Source: BOG-908 sp965198825 | GTDB taxonomy: Bacteria > Pseudomonadota > Alphaproteobacteria > Acetobacterales > Acetobacteraceae | DNA: 64,000 bases | NCBI GenBank assembly: GCA_965198825.1 | Contig: CBDAQB010000002.1 | Span: 372,001-436,000 of the forward strand | Direction: 5' to 3' | Shown here: one piece after another, positions 33,582 to 42,321 of the stretch | How positions within the stretch are numbered: the stretch's first letter is position 1 | How the letters are laid out: each line of letters starts with the position of its first letter | The notes under the pieces: model-generated | Database searches by the model: none | Seen by the model: the letters and a program-made list of their open reading frames with translations, nothing else | What the model was told of the DNA's origin: nothing | Made by a program: the position numbers and the translations under genes

Positions 33582-34265
33582 CTACTTCTTCTTGGCAGCA
33601 GGCGTCGCGGGAGCAGCCTTGGCGGGCGCCTTGGTTCCCTTGGCAGGAGCCGCAGCCGCAGGGGCGGCCGCACCAGGCTCGGCTGCCACTTCCTGCGCCT
33701 TGGTGGGCGGGGCGATGGTGGCGACGACGAAGTCGCGCTCGACGATGGTGGGGCGCACGTCGCCGGTGCCCTTGAGATCGTGCCAGCGAATGTTGTCGGC
33801 GATGTCCAGCGCGCCGAGGTCCACTTCGAAGAACGCCGGGACGTTCTCAGGATCGGCGAAGACTTCGACCGTGTGGCGGACGACGTTGAGCACGCCGCCT
33901 TTCTTGAGGCCGGGGCTGGTGGCTTCGTTGATGTAGTGAACCGCGACGGAAACGCGGATCTTCTCGCCTTCTGCAAGGCGCTGAAAGTCCACGTGCTCGG
34001 CGACGTCGGTCACCGGGTGGAATTGCACGTCGCGCATAAGGGCGCGCGTGCTGGTGCCGTCCACCTTCACGTCGAACAGGCGGGAGCGCCAGCCGCCCTT
34101 CTGCAGCTCGCGCAGAATGGCGCGCGGCTCGAGGGAGATCAGGGTCGGTTCTTGTTTTGCACCGTAGATAACTGCAGGCACCTTGCCTGCACGCCGGGTC
34201 GCACGCGCCGCCCCCTTACCGGCTCGCGCACGCGCCTCGGCCTCGATCGTCACGAAATTGGCCAT
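33582..34265 (-). CDS. rplY: 50S ribosomal protein L25/CTC family
   Basis: A 227-residue long-form L25 (bL25/CTC). N-terminal 5S-rRNA-binding domain: ARAGKGAARATRRAGKVPAVIYG, LEPRAILRELQKGGW; C-terminal TL5-like domain: FHPVTDVAEHVDF, SPGLKKGGVLNVVRHTVEVF, GALDIADNIRWHDLK. An Ala/Pro/Lys-rich tail ends the protein. Precedes pth-ychF on the same strand as in many proteobacteria. Confidence 0.96.
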   Translation of the reverse strand: MANFVTIEAEARARAGKGAARATRRAGKVPAVIYGAKQEPTLISLEPRAILRELQKGGWRSRLFDVKVDGTSTRALMRDVQFHPVTDVAEHVDFQRLAEGEKIRVSVAVHYINEATSPGLKKGGVLNVVRHTVEVFADPENVPAFFEVDLGALDIADNIRWHDLKGTGDVRPTIVERDFVVATIAPPTKAQEVAAEPGAAAPAAAAPAKGTKAPAKAAPATPAAKKK

Positions 34266-34518
34266 GGGAATGCTCCAACGAGAAACGCCGGCCTCCAGGG
34301 GTGCCGGCGAAGGGGCGCGCTTTAGCGGAGTTTGGGGGGCTGGGCAAGATGTTGCGGCTTGTCGCCGCCGTCATCGGCTGATGCGAAGCGGGGCAGGTTT
34401 ATACCCGCAAACGCTCTGTCCAAGCGGCAGGATGGGTGCCAAGCCCGGATCGTTTGGGAAATCGGCACTTCCGTTCCCTTCTGTGTCCGCCGGCTTTGGC
34501 CCACTCCTGCCAGGAGGC

Positions 34519-34722
34519 TCAGCCCAACCATTTTAGAAGCGCCACCGCAGCGCCGAAGAGTGCCGCTGTCGCGCCTACGCTGGTGGCAACCAGCGTGATG
34601 GGCGCGTAGCGGACATCCTGAGCGCGCTTGATGGTGTCAAATGCGTTCAGGATGACGTCGGCCTGAAGCTGCCTTATCCGGGCGTCCTGCTCGCGCAGGT
34701 CACATTCGGCGGCGTCGCTCAT
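34519..34722 (-). CDS. Small single-span membrane protein, unknown function
   Basis: A 67-residue frame starting MSDAAECDLREQDARIRQLQ: a soluble helical N-terminus with regular charge spacing and a C-terminal membrane helix (APITLVATSVGATAALFGAAVALLKW). The composition makes it plausible as a tail-anchored gene. The 250 bases between it and rplY hold nothing recognised. Confidence 0.5.
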   Translation of the reverse strand: MSDAAECDLREQDARIRQLQADVILNAFDTIKRAQDVRYAPITLVATSVGATAALFGAAVALLKWLG

Positions 34723-34750
34723 GGGCCAAGTCCCTCATCGGGGTTTCAGC

Positions 34751-36796
34751 CTACCATATGATCACGCGGTCCTTGGGATCGCGGTAAAGCTTGTCGCCAG
34801 GCTTGGGATTCCAGGCCTCATACCAGCCTTCGACGTTGGGCATAGGGCCGTTCACCCGGGCGATCGGGGGAGAGTGTGGGTCCACGACCAGGCGCTGGCG
34901 TTCGGCGTCTGGGCGGAGCTTGGCGCGCCAGACCTGAGCCCAGCCGAGGAAGACGCGCTGGTCGCCGGTGAGGCCGTCGATGACGGGCGCGGGTTTGCCG
35001 TGCAGGGAGGCGCGGTAGGCGGTGATTGCCAGGGTCAGGCCGCCCAGGTCGGCGATGTTCTCGCCCATGGTCAGCTCGGGGTTGATGTGGGCGCCGGGAA
35101 GAATGTCCATGGCCGCGAACTGGGCACCGTATTTCTTGGCACGTTCGTCGAAGCGCTTGGCATCCTCTGGGGTCCACCAGTCGTGCAGGCGGCCGAGGGC
35201 GTCGAACTTGCGGCCTTCGTCGTCAAAGCCGTGGGTCATCTCATGGCCGATGACGCCGCCTATGGCGCCGTAGTTGATGGCTGGGTCCGCGTCCTTGTTG
35301 AAGAACGGCGGCTGCAGGATTGCGGCCGGAAACACCACTTCGTTGAAAGTTGGCTGGTTGTAGGCGTTCACCGTCTGCGGGGTCATGTCCCACTCGTCGC
35401 GGTCAACCTTGTGGCCAAGATGGCCGAGCCAGTATTTCCACTCGTAAGCAGTGCCGTGCTCGACGTCGCCGTAGAGGTCGGCCGAGCTGATCGACATGGA
35501 CGAGTAGTCCCGCCATTTCTTCGGGTAACCGATCTGGAAGTCGAAGGCGGCGAGTTTCTCAAGGGCCTTCTGTTTCGTCGGCGGGGTCATCCACTCGTTG
35601 TGCTCGAGGCGGTCGTGGAAGGCGTCGCGCAGGTCGTGGGTGAGCGCCTCCATCTTGGCGCGCGCATCCGGCGGGTAGAAGCGCTTGACGTATTCCTGGC
35701 CGACTGCCTCGCCAATCGCGCCCTCGACGGTGGCGACCGCGCGCTTCCAGCGCGGCTTCTCCTGCGGCTGGCCCTGCAGCTCATGGTTCATGAAGTCGAA
35801 GTTGGTGGTGACGAAGTCGCGGGAGAGGACGGGGGCCGCATTCATCGCGAGGTGGAAGGCGGCCCAATCCTTCAGCGTATCGACCGGGGTTTGCCCGGCG
35901 AGAGCGGCGATCTTGATGATGGCGCTCTTCTCGTTGAGGATCACGCCTTCCGGTGCGCCGAGGCCGGCGGCCTGGAAGCAGGCGGCCCAATCAAAGCCGG
36001 GCACCTGCGACTTCAGCTCGGCGAAGGTCATCGGGTTGTAGGTCTTGTCCGGATCGCGATCTTCGGCGCGGGACCAGCTGATTTCGGCGATCTTCTGCTC
36101 GAAGGCGAGGATTTTGGCAGCGCTGCCAGACGGGTCGGGCCACCCGGCGAGGGTGAGCATCTTGGTCACGAAGGCGCCGTACTTGGCTTTCTTGTCGGCG
36201 AACTGAGCGGTCAAGTAATAGTCGCGATCGGGCAAGCCGAGGCCAGACTGGGCGATGTTGATGGCGTATTTAGTCGGGTCTTTAGCGTCCGGCTGGATGG
36301 CGATGGCGAACAGCGAACCCTGGAAGCTGGTTTGCGCCTTGCCTTGGAGGGTGGCGAAATCGGCCAGCGTCTTGACCGCGGCGATGTCGGCGAGTTCGGG
36401 CGCGAGGGGCTTGGCGCCGAGCTTCTCGATCGCGTCTTCGTCCATGAAGGCATGGTAGAGCGCGCCGGCCTTGCCTAAGCCGTCCGAGGGATTTTCCGCG
36501 ACGTGGGCGGATGCCTGGTCGAGGATCTCGTGGACGCGCTTTTCGGAGAGGTCGGCGAGAACGATAAAGGCGCCGAAATTGGTGCGGTCCGGCGGGATGA
36601 CGATGTTCTTCACCGCGGTTCCGTTGGCGTAGCCGAAGAAATTATCCCCCGGCTTGATCGCGGTGTCTCGGCCTGCGAGGTCGAAGCCCCAAGGGGCGTA
36701 GCTCGGAATGGGGTTTTCAGGCGTAGTGGTTTCGGCTGCGTGGGCGGCTGACAGGGCGGCGAGGGCGACGCCACAGGCCAGGGTGAGCTTTCTCAT
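34751..36796 (-). CDS. M13-family metalloendopeptidase (neprilysin/PepO-like)
   Basis: A 681-residue exported peptidase. Signal peptide MRKLTLACGVALAALSAAHA; zinc motif IGHEMTHGFDDEGRKFDALG, third ligand in MGENIADLGGL; NAYNQPTFNEVVFPAAIL matches the substrate-binding motif; ends in VIIW as is usual for the family. It cleaves peptides in the periplasm; substrates unknown. Confidence 0.95.
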   Translation of the reverse strand: MRKLTLACGVALAALSAAHAAETTTPENPIPSYAPWGFDLAGRDTAIKPGDNFFGYANGTAVKNIVIPPDRTNFGAFIVLADLSEKRVHEILDQASAHVAENPSDGLGKAGALYHAFMDEDAIEKLGAKPLAPELADIAAVKTLADFATLQGKAQTSFQGSLFAIAIQPDAKDPTKYAINIAQSGLGLPDRDYYLTAQFADKKAKYGAFVTKMLTLAGWPDPSGSAAKILAFEQKIAEISWSRAEDRDPDKTYNPMTFAELKSQVPGFDWAACFQAAGLGAPEGVILNEKSAIIKIAALAGQTPVDTLKDWAAFHLAMNAAPVLSRDFVTTNFDFMNHELQGQPQEKPRWKRAVATVEGAIGEAVGQEYVKRFYPPDARAKMEALTHDLRDAFHDRLEHNEWMTPPTKQKALEKLAAFDFQIGYPKKWRDYSSMSISSADLYGDVEHGTAYEWKYWLGHLGHKVDRDEWDMTPQTVNAYNQPTFNEVVFPAAILQPPFFNKDADPAINYGAIGGVIGHEMTHGFDDEGRKFDALGRLHDWWTPEDAKRFDERAKKYGAQFAAMDILPGAHINPELTMGENIADLGGLTLAITAYRASLHGKPAPVIDGLTGDQRVFLGWAQVWRAKLRPDAERQRLVVDPHSPPIARVNGPMPNVEGWYEAWNPKPGDKLYRDPKDRVIIW

Positions 36797-36867
36797 GCCA
36801 CATTCCTCAAATCGATTGGCGGCAGCCTCACGAGATGAGCGGGTTAGTCAAGGCCGGAAGGTGATCA

Positions 36868-36985
36868 TGAAGGAAGGGTAAGAAGCAAAAAACATTTGGA
36901 CCCAAAGGCCGCGAAATACCTCAAGTGCAGACCCAAGTGGCAAGAAGTTTTTTGCTTCTTTTTTTCAAAGAAGAAGTCCTTCCTG
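36868..36985. repeat. Palindromic repeat, copy 9 (left hairpin lost)
   Basis: GAAGGAAGGGTAAG, then GCAAAAAACATTTGGACC without the left AT hairpin, a centre with AAAGGCCGCG, AAGAAGTTTTTTGC, right AT hairpin (TTCTTTTTTTCAAAGAAGAA), GTCCTTCC. Between the M13 peptidase and the hydrolase, both on the minus strand. Confidence 0.8.
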
Positions 36986-37001
36986 CCACTTGGCTTAATC
37001 A

Positions 37002-37667
37002 TCAGTCGGCCGCCAGAGCCATAGTCTTACGCGCCTGAACCTTGGTCACGTAATCCTCGGTCGCGGCAGCCACCTGCTCGGCATGGTTGGCAAACACGTG
37101 GTCGGCGCCTGCAAAGATGCGATAATCGACGGTGACGCCCTTCTGGGTGTTCAGCTTGTCGACGAGCTTGCGCACGGAGGGCTCCGGGACAAGTTCGTCG
37201 GCATCGCCGTGGACCAGCAGGCCGCCGCAAGGACAAGGGGCCAGGAAGCCGAAGTCGTAGTGGCTTGCGGGTGGGGCGACGGAAATCCAGCCGGTGACTT
37301 CCGGACGGCGCATGAGAAGCTGCATGCCGACGAAAGCGCCAAAGGAATAGCCGGCAATCCACAGGCCGCCATGGCTGGGATTTACCATCTGCATCCAGTC
37401 AAGTGCAGCGGCTGCATCGCCGATTTCGCCGATACCGCCGTCGTAACGGCCCTGGCTACGGCCGACGCCACGGAAGTTGAAGCGCATGACCGAGAAGCCG
37501 AGCTTCTGGAAGGTCTGATACATCGTGTAGGTGATACGGTTGTTCATCGTGCCGCCGTGCAGCGGATGCGGATGCATGATGAGCGCGAGGGGTGCCGCGG
37601 TCTCCTTGCTGTGGTGGTAGCGGCCTTCGAGCCGGCCATCCGGGCCGGCGAACATCACCTCGGGCAT
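37002..37667 (-). CDS. Alpha/beta hydrolase
   Basis: A 221-residue hydrolase: MPEVMFAGPDGRLEGRYH start, LIMHPHPLHGGTMNN (oxyanion region), FNFRGVGRSQG, nucleophile Ser in GYSFGAFVG, Asp in GDADELV and His in GADHVF. Similar proteins occur widely in alphaproteobacteria, usually as uncharacterised esterase-like enzymes. A longer frame to 37976 has no similarity. Confidence 0.88.
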   Translation of the reverse strand: MPEVMFAGPDGRLEGRYHHSKETAAPLALIMHPHPLHGGTMNNRITYTMYQTFQKLGFSVMRFNFRGVGRSQGRYDGGIGEIGDAAAALDWMQMVNPSHGGLWIAGYSFGAFVGMQLLMRRPEVTGWISVAPPASHYDFGFLAPCPCGGLLVHGDADELVPEPSVRKLVDKLNTQKGVTVDYRIFAGADHVFANHAEQVAAATEDYVTKVQARKTMALAAD

Positions 37668-37989
37668 CGTTCTTCGTTCTTTCTGGCGGCGCGCCCGGGC
37701 ATGGCGCGCTCGAAATGCAATGGTTAGGCGTCCTTGCGTGCTATGCCGCGCATTCGGTCCGGACGCCGAGGGTGAAGAGTATGGGAATGCAGACGATCGG
37801 TTCCACCGGGGCCTGTCATCCTCCGCCTGCCGTAAGACACTCTTAAAGTCGGCTTGGGCTACGCCATCTCTCAAGCGCGCCGTGGGCAGGCTTACCGTGT
37901 GTTCCGATAGATATAGGCAGGAGTGTGGGCGCGATAACACTACAATCGTCACATAGCGTGCATGTTTCTGCGGCAAGGCGGGTTTTCTC
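37668..37989. other. Divergent intergenic region
   Basis: About 320 bases between the hydrolase and cysteine desulfurase genes; must hold both promoters. I see no convincing IscR site, repeat or RNA motif. AGGCGGG near 37978 is the ribosome-binding site for the desulfurase. Confidence 0.3.
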
Positions 37990-39075
37990 GTGATTTATCT
38001 CGATGCAAATGCGACTGAACCGCTAATGCCGGCGGCGCGGGATGCAGCATTGGCTGCAATGGCACTCACCGGTAACCCGTCCAGCGTGCATCAGGCGGGG
38101 CGGGAAGCACGTAAAGTTTTAGAAGATGCACGCCGAACTATTGCGGAAGTAGTGGGCGGCGATGCGGACGGGCTTGTGTTCACATCTGGCGGAACTGAAG
38201 CCAATGCGTTGGCAATTTCGGGGCTGAGAAGCGGCCGGCGCGTGTTGTGCGGCGCGACCGAACATGCAGCAGTACTCGAAGCGGATCCTGGTGGCACGCG
38301 CATCCCCGTGGATGGGAATGGCGTCGTCGATCTGCAGGCTCTGGAAACGATGCTCGGTCAGGGTTCGGCACTCGTCTGCGTCATGCTCGCGAATAACGAG
38401 ACAGGGGTCGTGGCGCCTATCGTGGAGATCGCCGCCATCTGCAGACGGCATGGCGCGCTGCTGCATGTCGATGCGGTGCAAGCGGCGGGCCGCATGCCTG
38501 TCGATCTCAAGGCGCTTGGTGCAGACAGCATGGCGGTATCTGGGCACAAGACCGGCGGCCCTAAGGGGTCGGGTGCGCTTCTGCTGGCCCAGGGGCGGGA
38601 CGTGTCGGCGGCGCTGATCGCTGGCGGCGGGCAGGAGCGTGGGCGGCGTGGCGGGACGCCGGATTTGGCAGCCATTGCCGGGTTCGCGGCGGCACTCAAG
38701 GCCGCCAGGGAGGTCGTCGGCGTTTCGGAAATGCGTGACAGGGCCGAGGCTGCGGCGGTGAAGTGTGGCGCCATCGTCTGCGGTGGCGGAGAGCGGTTGC
38801 CGAACACGACCTGCGTCGCCCTGCCCGGCGTGCGGGCGGATACGCAGGTGATTGCGCTCGATCTTGCCGGCATCGCGGTGAGTGCTGGCGCTGCTTGCAG
38901 TTCGGGGAAGGTGGCGCGCAGCCATGTGCTGGATGCCATGGGGCTCGAGGCGCTGGCAGGCTGCGCCATTCGCGTGTCGCTGCCCTGGAACGTCAGCACG
39001 GCCGATGTCGAGGCGTTCACGGACGCCTACGTCGGGATGGCGGCTCGCCTTTCGGGCCGCGCAAGGGCGGCATGA
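37990..39075 (+). CDS. Cysteine desulfurase, first paralogue
   Basis: A 361-residue class V aminotransferase from a GTG (MIYLDANATEPLMPAARDA). PLP-binding Lys in AVSGHKTGGPKGSG; HVDAVQAAGR is the Asp region; active Cys in AGAACSSGKVARSHVL. It makes a persulfide from cysteine for Fe-S clusters or thio-cofactors. Only about 30 percent of its length looks conserved with the second paralogue next to it by eye, so it may have a different partner. The next gene overlaps by ATGA. Confidence 0.9.
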   Translation: MIYLDANATEPLMPAARDAALAAMALTGNPSSVHQAGREARKVLEDARRTIAEVVGGDADGLVFTSGGTEANALAISGLRSGRRVLCGATEHAAVLEADPGGTRIPVDGNGVVDLQALETMLGQGSALVCVMLANNETGVVAPIVEIAAICRRHGALLHVDAVQAAGRMPVDLKALGADSMAVSGHKTGGPKGSGALLLAQGRDVSAALIAGGGQERGRRGGTPDLAAIAGFAAALKAAREVVGVSEMRDRAEAAAVKCGAIVCGGGERLPNTTCVALPGVRADTQVIALDLAGIAVSAGAACSSGKVARSHVLDAMGLEALAGCAIRVSLPWNVSTADVEAFTDAYVGMAARLSGRARAA

Positions 39076-40244
39076 TCTATCTCGATAACCAGGCCACGAC
39101 ACAGTGCGATCCGCGCGTCGTGGACGACATGATGCCGTGGTTCGGCGAGCATTTCGGCAACCCGCATAGCGCCGAGCACGGGATGGGAAAGGATGCGGCC
39201 GCCGCGATCAAGGGGGCGCGGGCGCAGGTGGCGCGGCTGGTAGGAGCGGCGGCGAACGAAATCGTTTTCACCTCCGGCGCGACAGAGGCGAACAACCTGG
39301 CCATCAAGGGCGTGGCGCGGTTCGCTGGTGCGGGCGGACGGCGCCGGATCATCACCTTCGCCTCGGAACATAAATGCGTGCTGGAAAGCGTACGCGACCT
39401 GGCGGCCGAAGGGTTCGAGCCGGTGATCCTGCCTGTGCTCCAGGATGGCAGCGCGGATTTAACAACCTTGAAGGCGGCACTGCTTACGCCGACGCTGCTG
39501 GTGAGCGTCATGGCGGTGAACAACGAGACCGGCGTCATGCAGGATCTCGGCGCGATCTCCTCGCTCGTGCACGCGGCAGGCGCGCTGCTGCACAGCGACA
39601 TTGCCCAGGCGGCCGGCAAGATCGCCATCGATGTCGAAAACCCACGGCTCGATCTCGCCTCGCTCAGCGGCCACAAGCTCTACGGCCCAAAAGGCGTGGG
39701 AGCGCTCTACGTCAGACGACGGCCGCGTGTGCGCCTAGCACCGCTGTTCTCAGGCGGCGGCCAGGAGCGCGGGATGCGGTCCGGCACCCTGCCCGCTCCC
39801 ATCGTGATCGGCTTCGGAGAGGCGTGCCGGATCGCGTCGGCGGAGCGCGTGGACGACGACGCCAGGATCGCCGGATTGGCAGACCGCCTGCTGGAAAAAC
39901 TGCGCCACCTCGTGCCAGGCGTGCAGCGGAACGGTAAGACTGCACCTGGCGGCGTGCTCGCCGGCTGCCTCAGCTTGCGCTTTCCCCATACAACCGGTCT
40001 CGACTTGATCGAAGCCTGCCCATCGCTCTGCGTCTCCACCGGATCCGCCTGCACGTCGGCCGACGTGGCGCCAAGCCATGTGCTGACCGCCATGGGACTC
40101 ACCCCAGAGGAGGCCGGGCGTACCTTGCGCATAGGTATCGGACGATTTACCTCGACCGCCGATATCGATGCAGCCGCAAATCTGCTCGCGGCCGCCTGCG
40201 AGCGGCTGACTGCCCAACCGCCGCTCATACCAGCCGAGGCCTGA
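39072..40244 (+). CDS. Cysteine desulfurase, second paralogue (IscS/NifS-like)
   Basis: A 390-residue desulfurase that matches IscS more closely: MIYLDNQATTQCDPRVVDDM, FGNPHSAEHG, TSGATEANNLAIKG, PLP Lys in SLSGHKLYGPKGVGALYV, GGGQERGMRSGT and Cys in TGSACTSADVAPSHVL. The trailing CysXxx loop is intact. It is followed within 8 bases by a ferredoxin. No IscU, IscA, HscA or HscB gene is present. Confidence 0.93.
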   Translation: MIYLDNQATTQCDPRVVDDMMPWFGEHFGNPHSAEHGMGKDAAAAIKGARAQVARLVGAAANEIVFTSGATEANNLAIKGVARFAGAGGRRRIITFASEHKCVLESVRDLAAEGFEPVILPVLQDGSADLTTLKAALLTPTLLVSVMAVNNETGVMQDLGAISSLVHAAGALLHSDIAQAAGKIAIDVENPRLDLASLSGHKLYGPKGVGALYVRRRPRVRLAPLFSGGGQERGMRSGTLPAPIVIGFGEACRIASAERVDDDARIAGLADRLLEKLRHLVPGVQRNGKTAPGGVLAGCLSLRFPHTTGLDLIEACPSLCVSTGSACTSADVAPSHVLTAMGLTPEEAGRTLRIGIGRFTSTADIDAAANLLAAACERLTAQPPLIPAEA

Positions 40245-40251
40245 TCCCGTT

Positions 40252-40581
40252 ATGCCCACCATGATCTTCGTCGAGCGCGACGGAACACGCAAAGAAGTGG
40301 ACGCCCCGCTCGGACTCTCCGTACTCGAAGTCGCGCATAAACACGGCGTCGATATCGAAGGCGCCTGCGAAGGGTCGCTCGCCTGCTCGACCTGCCACGT
40401 CATCGTGGACCCAAGCTGGTACAGCCGCCTCGCCAAGGCGACAGAGGACGAGGAGGACATGCTCGATCTCGCGTTCGGCCTGCAGGCAACAAGCCGCCTC
40501 GGGTGCCAGATCGTGATGACGCCTGAGCTGGATGGCTTGGTGGTGAAGCTGCCTGCTGGGACGCGGAACGCTAGCGGCTAG
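40252..40581 (+). CDS. fdx: 2Fe-2S ferredoxin, Isc/adrenodoxin type
   Basis: A 109-residue ferredoxin with cluster ligands in GACEGSLACSTCHVIV (Cys, Cys, Cys) and LGCQIV, plus the DEEDMLDLAF acidic helix typical of adrenodoxin-like ferredoxins. These donate electrons in Fe-S cluster assembly. It closes the desulfurase operon. Confidence 0.95.
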   Translation: MPTMIFVERDGTRKEVDAPLGLSVLEVAHKHGVDIEGACEGSLACSTCHVIVDPSWYSRLAKATEDEEDMLDLAFGLQATSRLGCQIVMTPELDGLVVKLPAGTRNASG

Positions 40582-40607
40582 CGGCCAGCGTCAGGCAAGT
40601 AAGGCAA

Positions 40608-40662
40608 GGCCAGGGGCTCTGCCCCTGGACCCCGCTGGGGCCTAGAGGCCCCAGACCCCCGT
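40608..40662 (+). repeat. CCAGGGGC-hairpin repeat, copy C
   Basis: CCAGGGGCTCTGCCCCTGG, ACCCCG, CTGGGGCCTAGAGGCCCCAG, ACCCCCG, directly after fdx. Two perfect GC hairpins; could terminate fdx transcription. Confidence 0.85.
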
Positions 40663-40748
40663 TCCTTTGGTTCGGGCTTATTTGGGCGAAGCCCTTTGCT
40701 TCATCGACTTAGTGGCTGCGCCGCTCGCCCAGGCACCTTCTCGGAAAT

Positions 40749-40797
40749 GGGGTTTGGGGACGTGTCCCCAGCGGGGTCCAGGGGCAGAGCCCCTGGC
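40749..40797 (-). repeat. CCAGGGGC-hairpin repeat, copy D
   Basis: On the minus strand the first hairpin is identical; the second is CTGGGGACACGTCCCCA: bases differ from copy C on both sides but pairing is kept. It follows the ABC permease stop and is inverted relative to copy C. Confidence 0.82.
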
Positions 40798-40809
40798 CTT
40801 CGGTTTGCC

Positions 40810-42321
40810 TTAACCAGTCTGAGCCGAAGCCCCTCCGCCGGAAGGCCTCACAAGCAATAACAACACGACCGCAAGGCCGGCGGGCAAGGCGGCCCATGGG
40901 CTGGAGCGCAGGGCGAACCAGGTTGCGGTGGACCAGGCGCCGCTGAAGAAGAGGCCGACCACGTTCACCAGGCCGCCCCAGCCTTTCTGGCCGCGCCGCA
41001 GGTCGGTGCGCCGAATGGGGGCGGGGCGCCAGAGGCCGAGCATGAGGTTGCAGAGGACGACGCCGAGCAGGCCTGCGACCATGGCCGGCACGGCGGTTGG
41101 CATGACCAATGCGAGGCAGAGGACGGGGACGTACATGACCGCGGCGACACCTATGCCGGCGGCGGCGAGCTTGGTGCGCAGGACCAGGCCGGTGGGGATG
41201 GGGGCGGTATCCACGAGTTCTCGGCCGTCGTCGCCGAGGACGCAGGCGGAGATGAAGAGGCGGGCGAGCTCGCCTGCGGTGAGGACGGGGGCTGCGGCGA
41301 GCGCGCGGTCGGATTGGTCGCCGCCGCCCCGCCAGAGGACCACGACCGCCGGCAGCAGATAGATCATGTAGTAGATGGAGAGGCCGGCAAGGCCTGGGAA
41401 GCGTCGGAGGAGGAGGAGGTCCCGCCTGAGAAGGGCTTCGCGTATGCCGGCGTGAAACGGTCGCATAGCGGCGTTTGGGTCTGCGGTGCGGCCCGGTTCG
41501 GGGGTCATAGCGGCGAGAGCGCCGCGGGCGAACCATTGCTGCAGACCCAGGCTGGCGAGTGCCGTCGCCGAGAGGCCGATGACGGCGAGGGCGCCGAGGC
41601 GCCAGCCGCCTTCCAGAAGGGCGCGGGCGGGCCACCAGCCGAGGCCGGTTGGCGCGGTGCCGTGCAGCGGCATGACGGCGACCCACAAAGCGTCGCGCGC
41701 TTGTGGCGAAAGAAGCGTTCGGGTTTGGCCGGTGAGGAAGGCGGAGGCGCCGATGATCGTGGCGGCGCCGTTTGCGACCGAGCGTGTGCGCTTGGTTCCG
41801 AGCACGCGCAGCAGCGAGAAGGTGAGACCGAAGCCGACTGCGGTAGCGACCAGCGCCATCGAGGCGACGACAGGATAAACGCGCCAGGCGCCTGTGTGGC
41901 CGAGGAAGATCAGCCCGTTGGCGACAGGGGCGACGAGCAGCATCCAGTTGAAGACGACGCCGAAGGTGACCGAGATCAGGCGGACGGCGAGGATGCGCCG
42001 CGGCGGCAGGGGCGATGAGAGCAGCCAGCCGAGGTCGGCCTGTCCGTCGAGCACTTCGGTGGCGCGTTGCACGGCTTGCGCCATCATGAGTGCGGCGGTG
42101 AGCCCCAGGATGATGCCGACGGAGAGCAGCGGGTCGGTGATGTGCATGCGGTCGCCCATGCGCAGAAGCGACATGGCGAACAGCAGTCCCAGGGCTTGTA
42201 TGGCGACGACGATGCCGGCGACGAGCCAGCGGCCGCCGGCGCGGCCAAGGATGGAGCCGCGCCATTGCAGGCGGAGCTCGTGCCAGGCGAGCCACGCCGT
42301 CGAGCCAGGGGGCAGGATCAC
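40810..42321 (-). CDS. ABC exporter permease
   Basis: A 503-residue polytopic membrane protein with about ten hydrophobic segments and loops such as ELRLQWRGSILGRAGGRW at the start and WLLSSPLPPRRILAVRLIS. It resembles large single-chain permeases of ABC-2-type exporters. It overlaps the upstream ATPase gene by 4 bases, so the two are one transporter. Substrate unknown. Confidence 0.82.
   Translation of the reverse strand: MILPPGSTAWLAWHELRLQWRGSILGRAGGRWLVAGIVVAIQALGLLFAMSLLRMGDRMHITDPLLSVGIILGLTAALMMAQAVQRATEVLDGQADLGWLLSSPLPPRRILAVRLISVTFGVVFNWMLLVAPVANGLIFLGHTGAWRVYPVVASMALVATAVGFGLTFSLLRVLGTKRTRSVANGAATIIGASAFLTGQTRTLLSPQARDALWVAVMPLHGTAPTGLGWWPARALLEGGWRLGALAVIGLSATALASLGLQQWFARGALAAMTPEPGRTADPNAAMRPFHAGIREALLRRDLLLLRRFPGLAGLSIYYMIYLLPAVVVLWRGGGDQSDRALAAAPVLTAGELARLFISACVLGDDGRELVDTAPIPTGLVLRTKLAAAGIGVAAVMYVPVLCLALVMPTAVPAMVAGLLGVVLCNLMLGLWRPAPIRRTDLRRGQKGWGGLVNVVGLFFSGAWSTATWFALRSSPWAALPAGLAVVLLLLVRPSGGGASAQTG

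Noticed and set aside
34721..36478. A 585-codon open frame antisense to the M13 peptidase gene
   Set aside because: It is the shadow of a high-GC gene. The opposite strand carries all M13 motifs and a signal peptide, while this frame has no recognisable domain.
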